Shown here in pieces: positions 10,627 through 21,552 of a DNA stretch of 64,000 nucleotides (positions within the stretch are counted from its first letter, which is position 1; every line of letters begins with the position of its first letter). The DNA is from Arachnopeziza araneosa (Eukaryota; Ascomycota; Leotiomycetes; Helotiales; Arachnopezizaceae), in NCBI GenBank assembly GCA_003988855.1, contig QYAI01000135.1, forward strand, positions 1-64,000, given 5' to 3'. The notes under the pieces were generated by a model. The model had not been told where the DNA came from. It saw only the letters and a program-made list of their open reading frames with translations, and did not search any database. Both the position numbers and the translations under genes were made by a program.

Positions 10627-11922
10627 ATGGCAGTCGCTTCGATATCCTTTCAAGCTTTTTTGTTCTACTTCTTCGCTACAGTAACAGCATTCAATTCTAC
10701 TGAAGCCATGAACTCGACACTGCAAGCACATTCAAGATTCGTCCCCTCTCCAAACTCTCGAGGAACTCTTAATATCTTGTGGAGCTCGCTATTTACGATT
10801 CTCGCTTGCACGTGGACTGTCCAACATCTCAATGTTCCGGCTCAGCGTGAGAGTTTCAAGCCTGGGTGGAGAGGAACTCTCCAATGGCGAATGGAAAGTT
10901 TCGGAGCAAATTTGAAATGGTTGGCAATCACAGTAATAGCGCCCGAGGTTGTAATAGGAATGGCCATATATGAATATCTAATGGCGAGGAGAACTCTTAG
11001 ACACTTGAAGAGATTTTCGTCGGAAGACGGTGTCCCCTGGACGTTGATTCACAGCTACTATGCGGGCATGGGAGGATTCGTCATTCGCAGCGAGCCTCTG
11101 AGAGTCGCGGGTAATGAAACATATGCTAATCCATACCACCTTACTGGGAATCAAATACTGCAACTTCGGCAGAGCAAGATTCTTCACCACCTTCCAGAAA
11201 TAAGTGAATTAGAGTTAGCAGACCGATCAAAAAGTGATGCCTTTGTCAAGGCAATTGCCCTTTTCCAGATTCTCTGGGCAATAATACAGATTATCGTTCG
11301 AACAGCACGAAAACTCACCGTGTCGCAGCTTGAACTGGCCGTCATAGCATTCGCTGCCTGTGCTATTGTCATCCATGTTCTATACTGGTCAAAGCCACAG
11401 CAGGTGAAAACTACGACAGCTATCTTGGAATATGAGGGCCCGATTCCCCAGGATGTGCTGAAATCAATCAAGTGTGGACATGTATACCTAGCGCACTTCC
11501 TCATTGCGGATGATTCATCCAAACCTAGACATGGGTCACCGATACGCAATGACTCCATAGAACACCACGTTGATGATGTTGCCGAGTTCTGGGTTTACCT
11601 TGCCATGATACTAGCTGCTATGCTTTTTGGCGGTATTCACGCTGGGGGATGGAATTACTATTTTCCCACGAGGATCGACTTGATTGTATGGAGAAGTGCA
11701 AGCATGTGGACGGCCGTTTTTGGCCCAATCTTGATTTTGTCGGGGTTTCTCCTTATGTTCTTTGGTATGGCTCGGTCGTTCTTAACTTTTATTCAGATCT
11801 CAATTTCCTTATATGTTATAGCACGTCTCGCTTTGCTTGTTGAGGTTTTTCGTACGCTTGTCTTTCTCCCCCCTGATGCTTTTATTTCCACTTGGGCGTC
11901 GAATATCCCCCATTTTGGTTAA
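10627..11922 (+). CDS. Polytopic membrane protein of unknown function (fungal family)
   Basis: One exon, 431 residues. Residues 1-22 look like a signal peptide, followed by an N-glycosylatable stretch (NST twice). Then comes the conserved-looking block LNILWSSLFTILACTWTVQHLNVP (membrane span about 49-65). Further spans lie at about 97-118, 205-225, 235-254, 320-340, 360-380 and 385-410. The W-S-S-L-F-T-x-x-x-C-T-W block near the start is one I associate with a large, functionally unassigned ascomycete membrane-protein family. No transporter or enzyme signature is visible. The downstream DUF3176 gene, also a polytopic membrane protein on the same strand, lies beyond a decayed oxidase, so no operon-like link is claimed. 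The ATG at 10627 gives a good signal sequence. Confidence 0.75.
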   Translation: MAVASISFQAFLFYFFATVTAFNSTEAMNSTLQAHSRFVPSPNSRGTLNILWSSLFTILACTWTVQHLNVPAQRESFKPGWRGTLQWRMESFGANLKWLAITVIAPEVVIGMAIYEYLMARRTLRHLKRFSSEDGVPWTLIHSYYAGMGGFVIRSEPLRVAGNETYANPYHLTGNQILQLRQSKILHHLPEISELELADRSKSDAFVKAIALFQILWAIIQIIVRTARKLTVSQLELAVIAFAACAIVIHVLYWSKPQQVKTTTAILEYEGPIPQDVLKSIKCGHVYLAHFLIADDSSKPRHGSPIRNDSIEHHVDDVAEFWVYLAMILAAMLFGGIHAGGWNYYFPTRIDLIVWRSASMWTAVFGPILILSGFLLMFFGMARSFLTFIQISISLYVIARLALLVEVFRTLVFLPPDAFISTWASNIPHFG

Positions 11923-12100
11923 CTCATGATTTTGTCTCACGTTGCTCTGAAAAGATGCCTTGGTAGATTCTTCGTCGAAAAATGTTCTGATGTTGTTTGT
12001 AAAACCTACTTATCTCATCAATATTAATGGAAGAAAGGTCAAAATATAGCGAGGTGCTGTTTCTTAGATTGAGAAGCATTTGTATCCTAGATTAGATAAA

Positions 12101-12211
12101 ACTTTCCTCGAAAGAGATTATGTGGCAGATTTTTTTTCTTCACTTATCCAAGTCAATGATTAAACCCTATCTGTCAATATAATTCCAGGAGGCAATAAGC
12201 GCACGAAAAAC
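12101..12211. repeat. Direct repeat, left copy (flanks the decayed oxidase)
   Basis: This segment aligns with 13481-13585 in the same orientation with about 80% identity by eye and small indels. Shared blocks include GATTATGTGGC, CAAGTCAATGA, ATCTGTCAATA and AAGCGCACGAAAA. The right end of this copy is the 3' coding end of the decayed oxidase (read on the minus strand: FRALIASWNYIDR). Confidence 0.8.
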
Positions 12212-13327
12212 ATTTTCCACCTCATCAATCACAATCTCATCAGCTTTCGGTCCCAGGATTCCCTTCTTGACAATATCCAATCATGCCCTAAGTCCAGCGC
12301 TAGGCAAGCGCTGGGCTTCACCGGGCTCGTTGGGAGGCATGGAGAACGATTGGCCAGAGGCGGCATGGTAGTACGTATTTTTGTAGCTTTCGTCGCGACA
12401 GAACTTGACCGTGTATGGTGCATTTGCCTCGAGCGGAGCTGTGAGAGGCATTTTTCCCCCTATCGCTTGTTTTAGTAGAGGTTCTAATCATAGGTACGTA
12501 TGCTAGGATAGCAAGCCTTCCTAGAAAGAGATGTACCTTGGGTAGAATGGATTGTATGCACTGTGACTGGAATTTCAGTGTACTTTTTGCCCTCCTGAGC
12601 ACTCAGATTGACGATTCCAGTACAACAGCAGTGGCAACGATGCGGTCACCCGCTTGCAGTTCTGATCTCTTCGGGCCACTGTCCGCTAAGAGCTTAGCTG
12701 TTAAAGCACCGGTCGACAAGATGATCTTTTCAGCAGTCATAACCTTTCCGTTGCCGAATCTGACTCCCGCACAGTCTCCGGCATCATCAAAGGTAAGTGT
12801 GGAAAGTTCACCCTCGACCTATTTGACTCCCAGCTGAAGCGTGGCATCAATCATAGCTTTCAAAGCCTTTGAGGCTTCTGCCCAACCACTACTCGTTCAC
12901 AAACACATCTTCAGCATCGGCAAAATTAGTGTTCTCGAAGAATCCTCCATATCTTTTCTTCAAGTCCGTAACCGAGATTAGTTCGGAGGTAATGTCGGTT
13001 TTTAGCTCTCGATAATTTTTTTTATCATTTGCTTACCGAGCCCGGCGTTGTCGATATTGGTCAAGCCACTCTCGTGATAGAAATGATTGTAGAGAGGATC
13101 TGTGCGCCAAAGCTGAATGGCTTCCAAAGCTTTTTCCATATAGAACATGTCGCCATGTCAGCACGAACAACCTTGTTCCAATCCCACGAGGCGGCAAGTG
13201 GGCGTGGATACGGTGTCCTGTCAACGAGACTGATCGCTGACCCTGGGAATTTCTGGGCTAGGTGGTACGCGGTCGAAGCTCCAAACACACTAGCGCCGAT
13301 TATGAGGAATGCCAACGAGCTTGCCAT
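12178..13327 (-). pseudogene. Amadoriase (fructosyl amino acid oxidase)-like FAD enzyme, decayed copy
   Basis: On the minus strand the ATG at 13327 opens a normal start: an N-terminal dinucleotide-binding segment (FLIIGASVFGASTAYHLAQ) and then ASWDWNKVVRAD, typical of deglycating FAD oxidases. Just after RAD the frame breaks. A one-base loss would explain why the expected GDMFYMEKALEAIQLWRTDPLY continues in another frame near 13150. Later pieces appear in changing frames: HFYHESGLTNIDNAG, LKKRYGGFFENTNFADAED, GNGKVMTAEKIILSTGALTAKLLAD, KNTYYHAASGQSFSMPPNEPG and ADEIVIDEVENVFRALIASW. Several in-frame stops lie between them. The normal C-terminal exon is missing, so the copy is both frameshifted and truncated. 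Intact relatives oxidise fructosyl amines, giving an amine, glucosone and hydrogen peroxide. Confidence 0.8.
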
Positions 13328-13480
13328 AGTTCGGTGGAAGAAGGAAGGTTGGAGAGAGTATGACTTGTTTGAGATAGAAGCGATTCGAGCAGGACCTCTG
13401 GGGAGATGTCTAGGCAAAGCAAACATATCAGCTAGTATTTAAGGCTGACGGTCCATGACCCTGTTAAAAGATAAAAAAAA

Positions 13481-13585
13481 TCTCTCCTCAAAATAGATTA
13501 TGTGGCTAGATTCTCTTCACTCATTCAAGTCAATGACAAATCTTTATCTGTCAATAATTCCAAGAAGCAACAAGCGCACGAAAAC
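13481..13585. repeat. Direct repeat, right copy (upstream of the decayed oxidase)
   Basis: This is the second copy of the repeat at 12101-12211. On the minus strand it contains a corrupted version of the 3' coding end of the oxidase, placed upstream of the gene's own start. It is therefore best read as what remains of a second tandem copy. Confidence 0.75.
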
Positions 13586-14732
13586 CTTCTTACAGAAGAG
13601 AGAAGGAGGCGGTCTAGTTGTTGCTTCCTTGACCTACGACTCGAGACTAGATTCACGCTCTGTGACTTTGCTACGTCTTTATGGATGATCAATTTCATCT
13701 GAACAACTAGAATGCATGTACCCAATTCTTATGGAATATTAAATCACAGATCCGGATACCTCGCATTGCTGGTCTCCTGGTGCACGCTATTTTTAACCTG
13801 AACCTGAGGATTTCGATACTTCGCTTGTCAAGCTTCATTTCTAGTCAGATGTGAAGCTCAATTGACCTATGAGTTGTCACCTGTTTTCTAACCGCCAACC
13901 GGGCTCTTGATATTCTGTAAGAACTTTTTCTAAGCTGTGGTACTTTACACAACGATGTTACATCAATTTTTTACGGTTGAAACTCTTCCTGCAATGACAA
14001 CAAAAGCCTAGAGGTTTGGATCCGCTGAGTCCATGAATTGATTTGAGTTTCTTGAAAGAACTTTTGACAGACCCATTTAATCTCAAACTAAGAAAACTAC
14101 TTCCTCTTGAGCGCATGTACCGCCCCTCATTGCCGACTGTGTACGCAGAATATATTTATCACGTGATTTATTCGACGCAATCATTCTGGGATGAAAACAA
14201 ATGAAGTTCTCAATCTTCGTTACAAAATGAGGAGCTCTTATATTCTTATGTTTTTAAAGCTGAAATGATCTGAAAACTCAGATATGTTGAGCTCTCCTCC
14301 ATTCTCATCGCTCATGCTCACGTTTTGTCGTTCATTCAGTTTATTACGTACAGCGTTAAGTGCTGATATAGCCCTAGCAGGGGCTTGGCGTTACACCCTA
14401 GGCATCACAGCCTCAACGCATTGTAAAGAAGATGAAAATAGAAAAGGAACGTGTTTTTCATTCGAGAGAGCTTCTAGTCTTGAAGTCATATATTTTGGTT
14501 GTGAATTGCGAATTCGTAGACGCGTGGAAATATTTACGATGCTATGTCAGCTACTTCAGCGCTGCCTCGGCAATTAAGTTCTAATTAGATCACGCTTGGA
14601 CCGGCAATCTCAGCTTCAGGAGGGAAACAGCTTCATTCCAAGACATCCACAACTTACAAGACTTTAAACACGCATTGCACTCTGTAAGAATATGTGGAGC
14701 TAACGAACCTTTTCCACCATTCTTGCTTGAGA
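13586..14732. other. Intergenic stretch before the DUF3176 gene
   Basis: AT-rich. No frame looks like a gene; the longest, at 14284-14577, has no recognisable features. It should include the promoter of the downstream gene. Confidence 0.4.
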
Positions 14733-16906
14733 ATGAGCTCCGCGCGAAGAAACCTTTTATCCGGTGATTCGACAGATGAACCCGCTCCAGAACAAGCATT
14801 ATGGGAGTCAGAAATAGATAAAGGAGGTGGATATGCGATGGCAGATTTGAAAGGCGGCTCCAGCTCAGCGACAAAAGAGCTACCTTCAAAGTATCAATCT
14901 CTCCCCAATAACCCAAAAGGCGTCGTGGATCACACTTCTTCGAGTTTCAGCACTGTGAGGCGCACCAGCTTTGGCTCCAATTTGTCATCAACATGGCTGC
15001 CGGAGATTCTGTGTTGTGTTATTGCTATTGTTGTAACGATAGGTTCGTTTTCCAATTCTTTTCGGTTATTATACTAAGAGTCCCAGCGGATGTGGTTCTT
15101 TTGAAGCTGGAAGACGGAAAGCCATTCATCACATACCGCGGTTTCACGTTGAATTCCTTAGTTGAACTCATAACTGCATTGGCAAAACTTGCGCTCATGG
15201 TACCGATTCTCAGCGCGCTCGGCCAACTCAAATGGCTGTGGTTCAGGAAAGAGGCACATCCGTTGGCAGACTTCCAACTGTATGATGAGGCGAGCACTGG
15301 AGGATATCAAACTCTCAGATTTCTGGGAACAGGGAGAATCATTGCTAAATCGCCGATCGCTTGGCTAGCTGCAGTAATTGCTTTCAGTGGCTTCCTAACG
15401 TCTTTTATGAATCAACAGGTAATTGGGCTGAGATCTGAGCTGGCGGAGTCGAGCAATGGGACAGCTACGGTTCAGAGAGCCAAGACACTCTCTAGACAAG
15501 GACCTAATGGCTTCAATCCAGGTACGCTATCTACTAGACCTTAATTAGATAGCTCAATATTCCAAGGTGCTCACTGTGTTTGCAGAACATGGAGACCAGC
15601 TACGCATCCAACAAGCATATCTAACAGCCGCATATCTTGGACCAGATGATAAGCTACCCGGTGTAGATCCGATATGCTCATCTGGCAACTGCGACTGGCC
15701 AAACTATGGATCACTAGGAATTTGTGCCGAAGTTGTGAATATCTCAGCTACCACAAACTCGACATTACTATCGGTATTAAGACAATTTTTACTTTACGAT
15801 GCAGATGACAGTCCCTTCTCTATTTATTTCGACATGCCGGCAAATGTTACATATTACCCCGCGATCTTGGTGAACTCGCCATGGCCATTGACTGAATTCA
15901 AGGCCGCTCCTACGGAACTGGTGTTTACTCAATATGTCATTGCGTACACGAATAGTTTGGTCAATCTAAAATGGTCGCCCTCGGATGCCGAACTGTTCCA
16001 ATTTATTGGATTCTCACTCTATTACTGTACCCAGTCATTCTCATCAACGGTCAATGACGGGATCGCTAATACCACGGAACTAGCTTCAAATAGTTCCATA
16101 ATTTCAACCAACAATGATCCTTCTCTCAATTCTTGGTGGAGCGGCAATATCGTTGCTGACACCTCTTGCCCGAGCAATCTGTCAAGGAGTTCGGTTATAC
16201 TTGGAGGGCCCCAAGGCTTGGAAAGTGAAACATACTCCATTGATTGGTGCACTGGAGTTCAAATGTCGTCGCTATTTAATACCGGCACTCAAGGAGGAAT
16301 TCTTGAAAGCTCGGATTTCTCGACCAATAACGTTGTCGGACAAATCGCGTCCGCCATCGGTCTCGCATTGTTTGGCGATTTTAATTCCGCAGGTATCTAC
16401 AGCCCTGAAGCTCAGTTTCAAAATATCACCTTCATGATGGAGAACATTGGGCGAAGTTTGACCACATTGTACGTCCCCCCTCATTCAAAGATCATCACAG
16501 CAGAAGAAGGGTCTAACCAGCTAATCCTTTCTGTAGTCTAAGGAAAAACCCCACTTCTGTTCAAGAAGACAGCGCTGCCATCAATGGCACCGTAAACGTT
16601 ATTCAGACAACCGTGAAAGTGCGGTGGCAATACCTCTCCCTTCTCGCCGCCCAGATATTCTTCACCATCATCGTGCTAGCTTTCGCCATCATCGCCACCT
16701 CTCGAGCAAAACTGCAGATCCTGAAAAGGCACCCTCTAGCTACCATGTGCGTATTAAACTCGGATATCCAAGAGGAGCTTGGAGGCATGGAAAATCTGGA
16801 TGTCATGGACCAGAGAGCGAAAATGGTTCAGGTACAGTTCCGTTCGATTGGAGCTGGGCAGAGAAGCGTCCCCATCTTGGATGTAGTTCAGGATGAGGGG
16901 GAGTAA
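14733..16906 (+). CDS. DUF3176-family membrane protein
   Basis: Four exons (14733-15042, 15087-15521, 15586-16468, 16537-16906) give 665 residues. The introns are 44, 64 and 68 nt. The first is defined by donor GTTCGT, a TACTAA branch and acceptor CCAG, and it restores the second half of a membrane span. There is a polar N-terminus, then spans near residues 90-108, 130-155 and 205-222 containing the family block ELITALAKLALMVPILSALGQLKWLWF. A long N-glycosylatable outer domain follows, with the typical Cys/Trp motif CSSGNCDWPNYGSLGIC. A C-terminal span (SLLAAQIFFTIIVLAFAIIA) is followed by a short cytosolic tail. The molecular role of DUF3176 proteins is not established. An ATG at 14694 lies upstream in frame, but 14733 starts on the polar region usual for the family. 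Confidence 0.85.
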
Positions 16907-17644
16907 CGTTAAATGAAGGCCGAAGTTGATGCGATTTGAGTTGTCTTGAAATATATATGTTTACTTTAAGCGCTTATGTTACTTTAAATTGATACTGTGC
17001 GGGTAGCAGTCTTCGCAAGATACCTGGTTTGAACGTTTAAGATCTAATTGCCCCTAAATATCCCTGCCTTGATCACTTCAGCGTGGATGAGAATAATGAG
17101 AATTGATGTTCTGTAGTACGACATATCACAATGGGAAAGAAGATGAACCATCACAGATGTCTAACATTTTACTGAAAGACATTTGATAGGCAAAACCCGA
17201 ATCAACTAAATTACTGATATAACACGCTGTCTGTCCAAGTCTGTTCATATTGAAAGTGGAGCTAGGGGCTTTCAGAAAGATTCTTGGAGATTATGAATAG
17301 TTCCAATTCGAGTATGCTTGAAAAGACCATAATGATGTGAGATGAAATGCCATGTCGAGAGTTTGAAATTCTCCATAGCTCAAGCATTCGGAAGATTAAG
17401 CTACTAAAAGATTAAACCTTGCCTCCCAAAAAATTGGCCCGGTCTTTCAATGTGTTCACGGTATCCACCTCACTACTGACACACGACCCCCTCAACACTA
17501 CCTAGGTATGGTCCTTCAAGGTTGGCAAATGACGTGCTCCTGTACGAGATCAATCCCTTCTCCTCTACCTTACTCTATGCCAAAGCAATGCCATCAAACC
17601 CAATCGGAACAACTCTATTGTAGGAGAAACCACAAGTCCGAGAG
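16907..17644. other. Convergent intergenic stretch
   Basis: This lies between the 3' ends of the DUF3176 gene and the P450 gene. I see no coding frame, repeat or RNA gene. Confidence 0.4.
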
Positions 17645-19390
17645 CTAAATCTTGGGTTCCCGCTTCGTCACTCTCAGCCACATGTCACTCTGAATAAAGA
17701 TTCCTGCGCTGAACGACTTCCATGGCTCCTGAGGGTTTACAATCGTAAACTCGAAATTTCGGAGCAGCTAAAGATGTAAGGATCGATTAGTAAAGCTTTG
17801 CAATGTTTCCTGAATTTAGTCTCAAGTCGTACGCCAAGTCTAAGCCACGCTTTCCATCTAGTAGTCAACAACTCAAGATAGGGTAGAGCAAATTAAAAGA
17901 GCATCAACATACCTCAACATATACCTTATTAAGCTCTACCTGAGCAACACTTTTCCCCAAACATTGCCAACGCCCATAACCAAAGACCAACTCTAGATCC
18001 GCCTCTTTCTTCTTAATCTCCTCTGGGCTGCCATTCAACCATCTTTCTGGCCGGAACATCCTGGCGTCCTCACCCCATAATTTCTTATCCAGACCCAACC
18101 CGAATGCGCAGTATCCAATCTTCGTTTTCTCTGGGACGAAGTAGCCGGCAACGGTATCGCCGCCGCTGGGGACATCTTTGAACATGAGTCCGGTAACGGG
18201 AGGGAAGATACGGAGGCCTTCCTTGATTATGGCTTGCAAGTAGGGGAGTTTGCGGGCTTCTGCATCGGTTATGGGGTTTGATATTTCGGCAGACGAGATC
18301 TCGGCGAGGAGAGTATTGAGGACGTGTGGACTGGTGATGATGTGGAGCATCGTTGCGCGTATCGCACTTGCCGTCGTATCCGATCCAGCCAGAATCTGCA
18401 TGAGTGTTTCGGATTCCGCTTCTCTTTGCGTAAGACCGTGGCGCACGAATGAGCCAAGCATGTCGCGTTGCTCTTTCTTATTAGGACCAAACCTCTCCCC
18501 CACAACTTCCTTCGCAATGCCCATCACTTTCCCGAGTCCATATATGTCCTTATCTGTCGGTAACAGACTCTTGAATATTCTTGAATGGAGGATCTGGGCC
18601 AGCCAGGGTAGAGCGCCCACAAGGATCATCACGGGTATGGTATCCTCGGTGGTTTTTATGTAGGAAAACATGTCCTTGTCATTTGCAAGATACCCAAATT
18701 GCCTTCCAAAAGCAATATCCGAGATGACGTCAAGAGTGAAGAATTGTGCTTTTTGTGCAAAGTCCACGGGTTTGAAATGTGTCTCGGTTGAGAGGTATTT
18801 GGTTTTAATGAGATATATAAAATTTGCGATGTTGTTGTCGATCGAGCCTTCGAGATGTTCGTTTTCTTTTCCGGAATACTGCGATGAGTAAGTATTGAGC
18901 AGGAGCGGGTGGGGAAATGGTATAGGAGCATACTCCAGCGGCCATTTTGGCTCGAAGCGCACCATGTTTCTCATCATTTCTCTCAGAGAGCACATTATCA
19001 TGAGTAGGATCAATTCGCAAGGCATCGTACCAGTTCGACCTGCGATAGGTAGACCGGACAGCTTGCATCTTTCGCAAGATATCCGGATCGCTAGTGATGA
19101 GTTCATTCGGGCCAACCCGTACCAGAGGTCCTGTCACTGTTGTCAGTGTCGGAGACTCGATATATATCTTGAGGCTTTGGTTTTATCGCACCGTATTTCT
19201 CACATGCTTCAGCTGTATCCATGTGTATCCTTCCACCCTGAGTATGCCTGATCAGCCATACCTCTGAGAGCCCCGCCGCGAAAGGTCCGGGGATATGTCG
19301 CAGTCGAAGCCACGTCCTTGTTCGCTGCGTAAGCACAAAAACAAATAATACCACTGCAACGAATAATGGCACATTATACAACACCGACAT
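17645..19390 (-). CDS. Cytochrome P450 monooxygenase
   Basis: Four exons read from the minus strand (19192-19390, 18934-19130, 17913-18878, 17645-17767) give 494 residues, a normal fungal microsomal P450 length. The introns are 61, 55 and 145 nt. The protein starts with a membrane anchor (VPLFVAVVLFVFVLT) and a Pro-rich hinge (RHIPGPF). The oxygen-binding I-helix motif AGSDTT is at 296-301 and E-x-x-R at 352-355. FRPERW is at 407-412 and the haem loop FGYGRWQCLG has its ligand Cys at 438. All catalytic elements are intact. The general style resembles pisatin-demethylase-like P450s, but the substrate cannot be read from sequence. It shares a 386-bp promoter with the divergent methyltransferase gene. 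It could tailor a secondary metabolite, possibly the NRPS product 17 kb away, which is inference only. Confidence 0.9.
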
Positions 19391-19776
19391 GTTGCATACA
19401 ACGGCAATGATTCCTATTTTGGGCAAGAAGTGATAGAAAAGAAGATGGAACAAGTGACGACATAAACGAGGAAGGAAGACGTGAGCCGCGGGTGATAAGA
19501 ATATGAGAGAGAAGGGATGCATTGATACAGAGAATTGGCCAGTGAGGGAAGGGGGCTCTCCGTCCCCGGAGCACTGTAGATCTGGTTGGCTCTTCACCGC
19601 CAATACCTGCCATCGTCTTCCAATGAAAGACAGCGCCAATCAATCCCCCACGTAAACACACCCCTGCAGCCAGCCAGCAACTACCGCCTATGCCGCGTGT
19701 GAGATAAGGGACGTTACACAGCATGGTGCGTTCAACTCCAGAACTCGATATTTGGCCTCACTCACTCTTGTGAACA
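19391..19776. promoter_or_regulatory. Shared divergent promoter of the P450 and LaeA-like genes
   Basis: The two start codons lie 386 bp apart on opposite strands. The interval contains CCAAT at 19600-19604, 19620-19624 and 19636-19640, an inverted copy (ATTGG) at 19534-19538, and GATAA at 19703-19707. CCAAT is the target of the HAP/CBC complex and GATA sites are bound by nitrogen-response factors in ascomycetes. Whether these are used here is inference. Coexpression of the two genes is the simple prediction. Confidence 0.5.
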
Positions 19777-21552
19777 ATGGCATTGAAAAACACAACCAAC
19801 ATGTCACAATCCGAGGAACAAGCGCAATCTTTAAACGAATCGCTCCAAGATGAAGTAAGCATTCGGTCATATCTTTCCAAAACTTCCAGATTAATGACCG
19901 GTGGACTCGTCTCTCAGTTTGAAGACGATAATCATGATTTTGATCAGGATTCTGCACTAGGATCGAGTATTGGCGAAGTAAGCAACTTCGTTTCTCCGTC
20001 AAAGCCTCTCGACAAATATGAACCCAACTTACCTTTTCTCCCCTGGATCCAGAACAATGATTTCGAATCAACAGCATCATTATCGTCTAGTATAATGAGA
20101 TACCGAGAAGAAAATGGAAGAACTTACAATAGTTTTGGAGATCGAAGTCATCATCCCTTCTCCACTTTCCGACGCAATGCTAAATTATCGCAGCGTATGT
20201 TTTACCAAATGATGAGGTATAAAAAGTTCCTAATCTTGATCTAGTCAGCGCAACACTGATACTTCGCTAGTTAGAGAAGGATCGACTAGGTAGATGACTT
20301 CGTGGTCACTCGATGATCTCAGGGCCTAATAAGCGGTACAGATTTGCAGCACCATCTTCTCCAACTCACTTTCGACGGAAAATTGACAGTCTGTCCTATT
20401 GATGATGGGAAAACACACATGGTTCTTGATGTTGGAACTGGCACTGGAATCTGGGCCATTGATTATGGTGAGCATCTATGTTCTATTTCAAGATAGATTC
20501 CCACTTACCGAACATGAAGCCGAAGAACACCCAGAATCACAGGTATGAGCGTAGCCCCTTTCAGATACATATTTATTTAAACACGAAACAAGCAAATTGA
20601 GTATGTAAAAGGTTATTGGTGTAGACGTCAGCCCGATCCAGCCTAACTTGTAAGTTCTGGGCCTGAAAAAATCCGGACTCTGTTTCAAACTGGCTTGGAG
20701 GTAGTTGACGCTCATTGCAGTATCCCCCCAAACCTCCAATTTGAGATTGACGACTTGGAACAGCCATGGGCTTTCCCTCAAAAGTTTGACTTCATCCACA
20801 GCCGCATGATGACTGGTTCATTCGGGGACTGGCCAAGATTTATCAAGCAGACCTTTGAGTACAGTCCATTCCAGCTCGATTCCCATCCAATGCTCACTTT
20901 TGTTGCTATTGTTTGTGCATCTATACTAATGTCCGACACAGCAATCTTACCCCTGGCGGTTACCTCGAAATTCAAGATGTCTCTTTTCCTATCCGCTCGC
21001 TGTCCTCGTCTCCGCTACCACCCAACTCCGCACTGCAAAAATGGGCGAATTTGATGTTGGAGGCGAGCGTGAATCTTGGCTGCCCTCTCGATACGGCCGA
21101 CTCTTGTAAAGGTTTCCTCCAAGAAGCTGGATTTGAGGGTGTTGTAGAGAAGGAATATAAATGGCCTATGAATCGGTGGCCACAGGATAAAAAGTTGAGA
21201 GAACTTGGTAGGTTCTCCATTCTCGGACGTCTATTTTTTTGGAGAAGGAAATGGGATTCAGTTAATGTGATCTCAGGGATGTGGACACTGGAAAACTTCA
21301 GCTCCTCACTGCTAGGCATCAGTGTCGCACTATTCACACGGGGTCTAGAGTGGAATACTCAAGAGCTGGAGATTTTCCTCGTAGATGTTAGAAAGGAGAT
21401 GAAGAACACCAAGTATCATGCTTATTGGCCCATGTGAGTCTTTTCCTTCACTATAAACTTATTAAACGATATCTAGGTCAAATGTTACGTAATTCTGCCG
21501 ACTAACTTTTGATTCTCTAGATATGTGATTTATGGTCGAAAACCGGCGTAAG
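19777..21552 (+). CDS. LaeA-like SAM-dependent methyltransferase
   Basis: Ten exons fit in frame: 19777-20146, 20194-20216, 20271-20289, 20342-20467, 20520-20542, 20612-20649, 20721-20858, 20942-21207, 21277-21433 and 21522-21552, giving 396 residues. The order matches LaeA-like enzymes. A disordered acidic N-terminus is followed by YREENGRTYNSFGD, AYVLPNDE-type and DRLDLQHH segments. Motif I is VLDVGTGTGIWAID (about residue 165), followed by GVDVSPIQP, the FDFIHSRMMTGSFGDW block, NLTPGGYLEIQD and a C-terminal HAYWP-YVIYGRKP end. The fold transfers a methyl group from SAM. In LaeA and relatives the target is unresolved and the role is control of secondary metabolism; other members act as small-molecule methyltransferases. 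The 20147 donor (GTCATC) is non-consensus and is the weakest junction. An in-frame ATG at 19801 is an alternative start. Confidence 0.85.

Noticed and set aside
14284..14577. Small secreted protein gene
   Set aside because: The N-terminal hydrophobicity is weak, no conserved block is seen, and the composition looks random.
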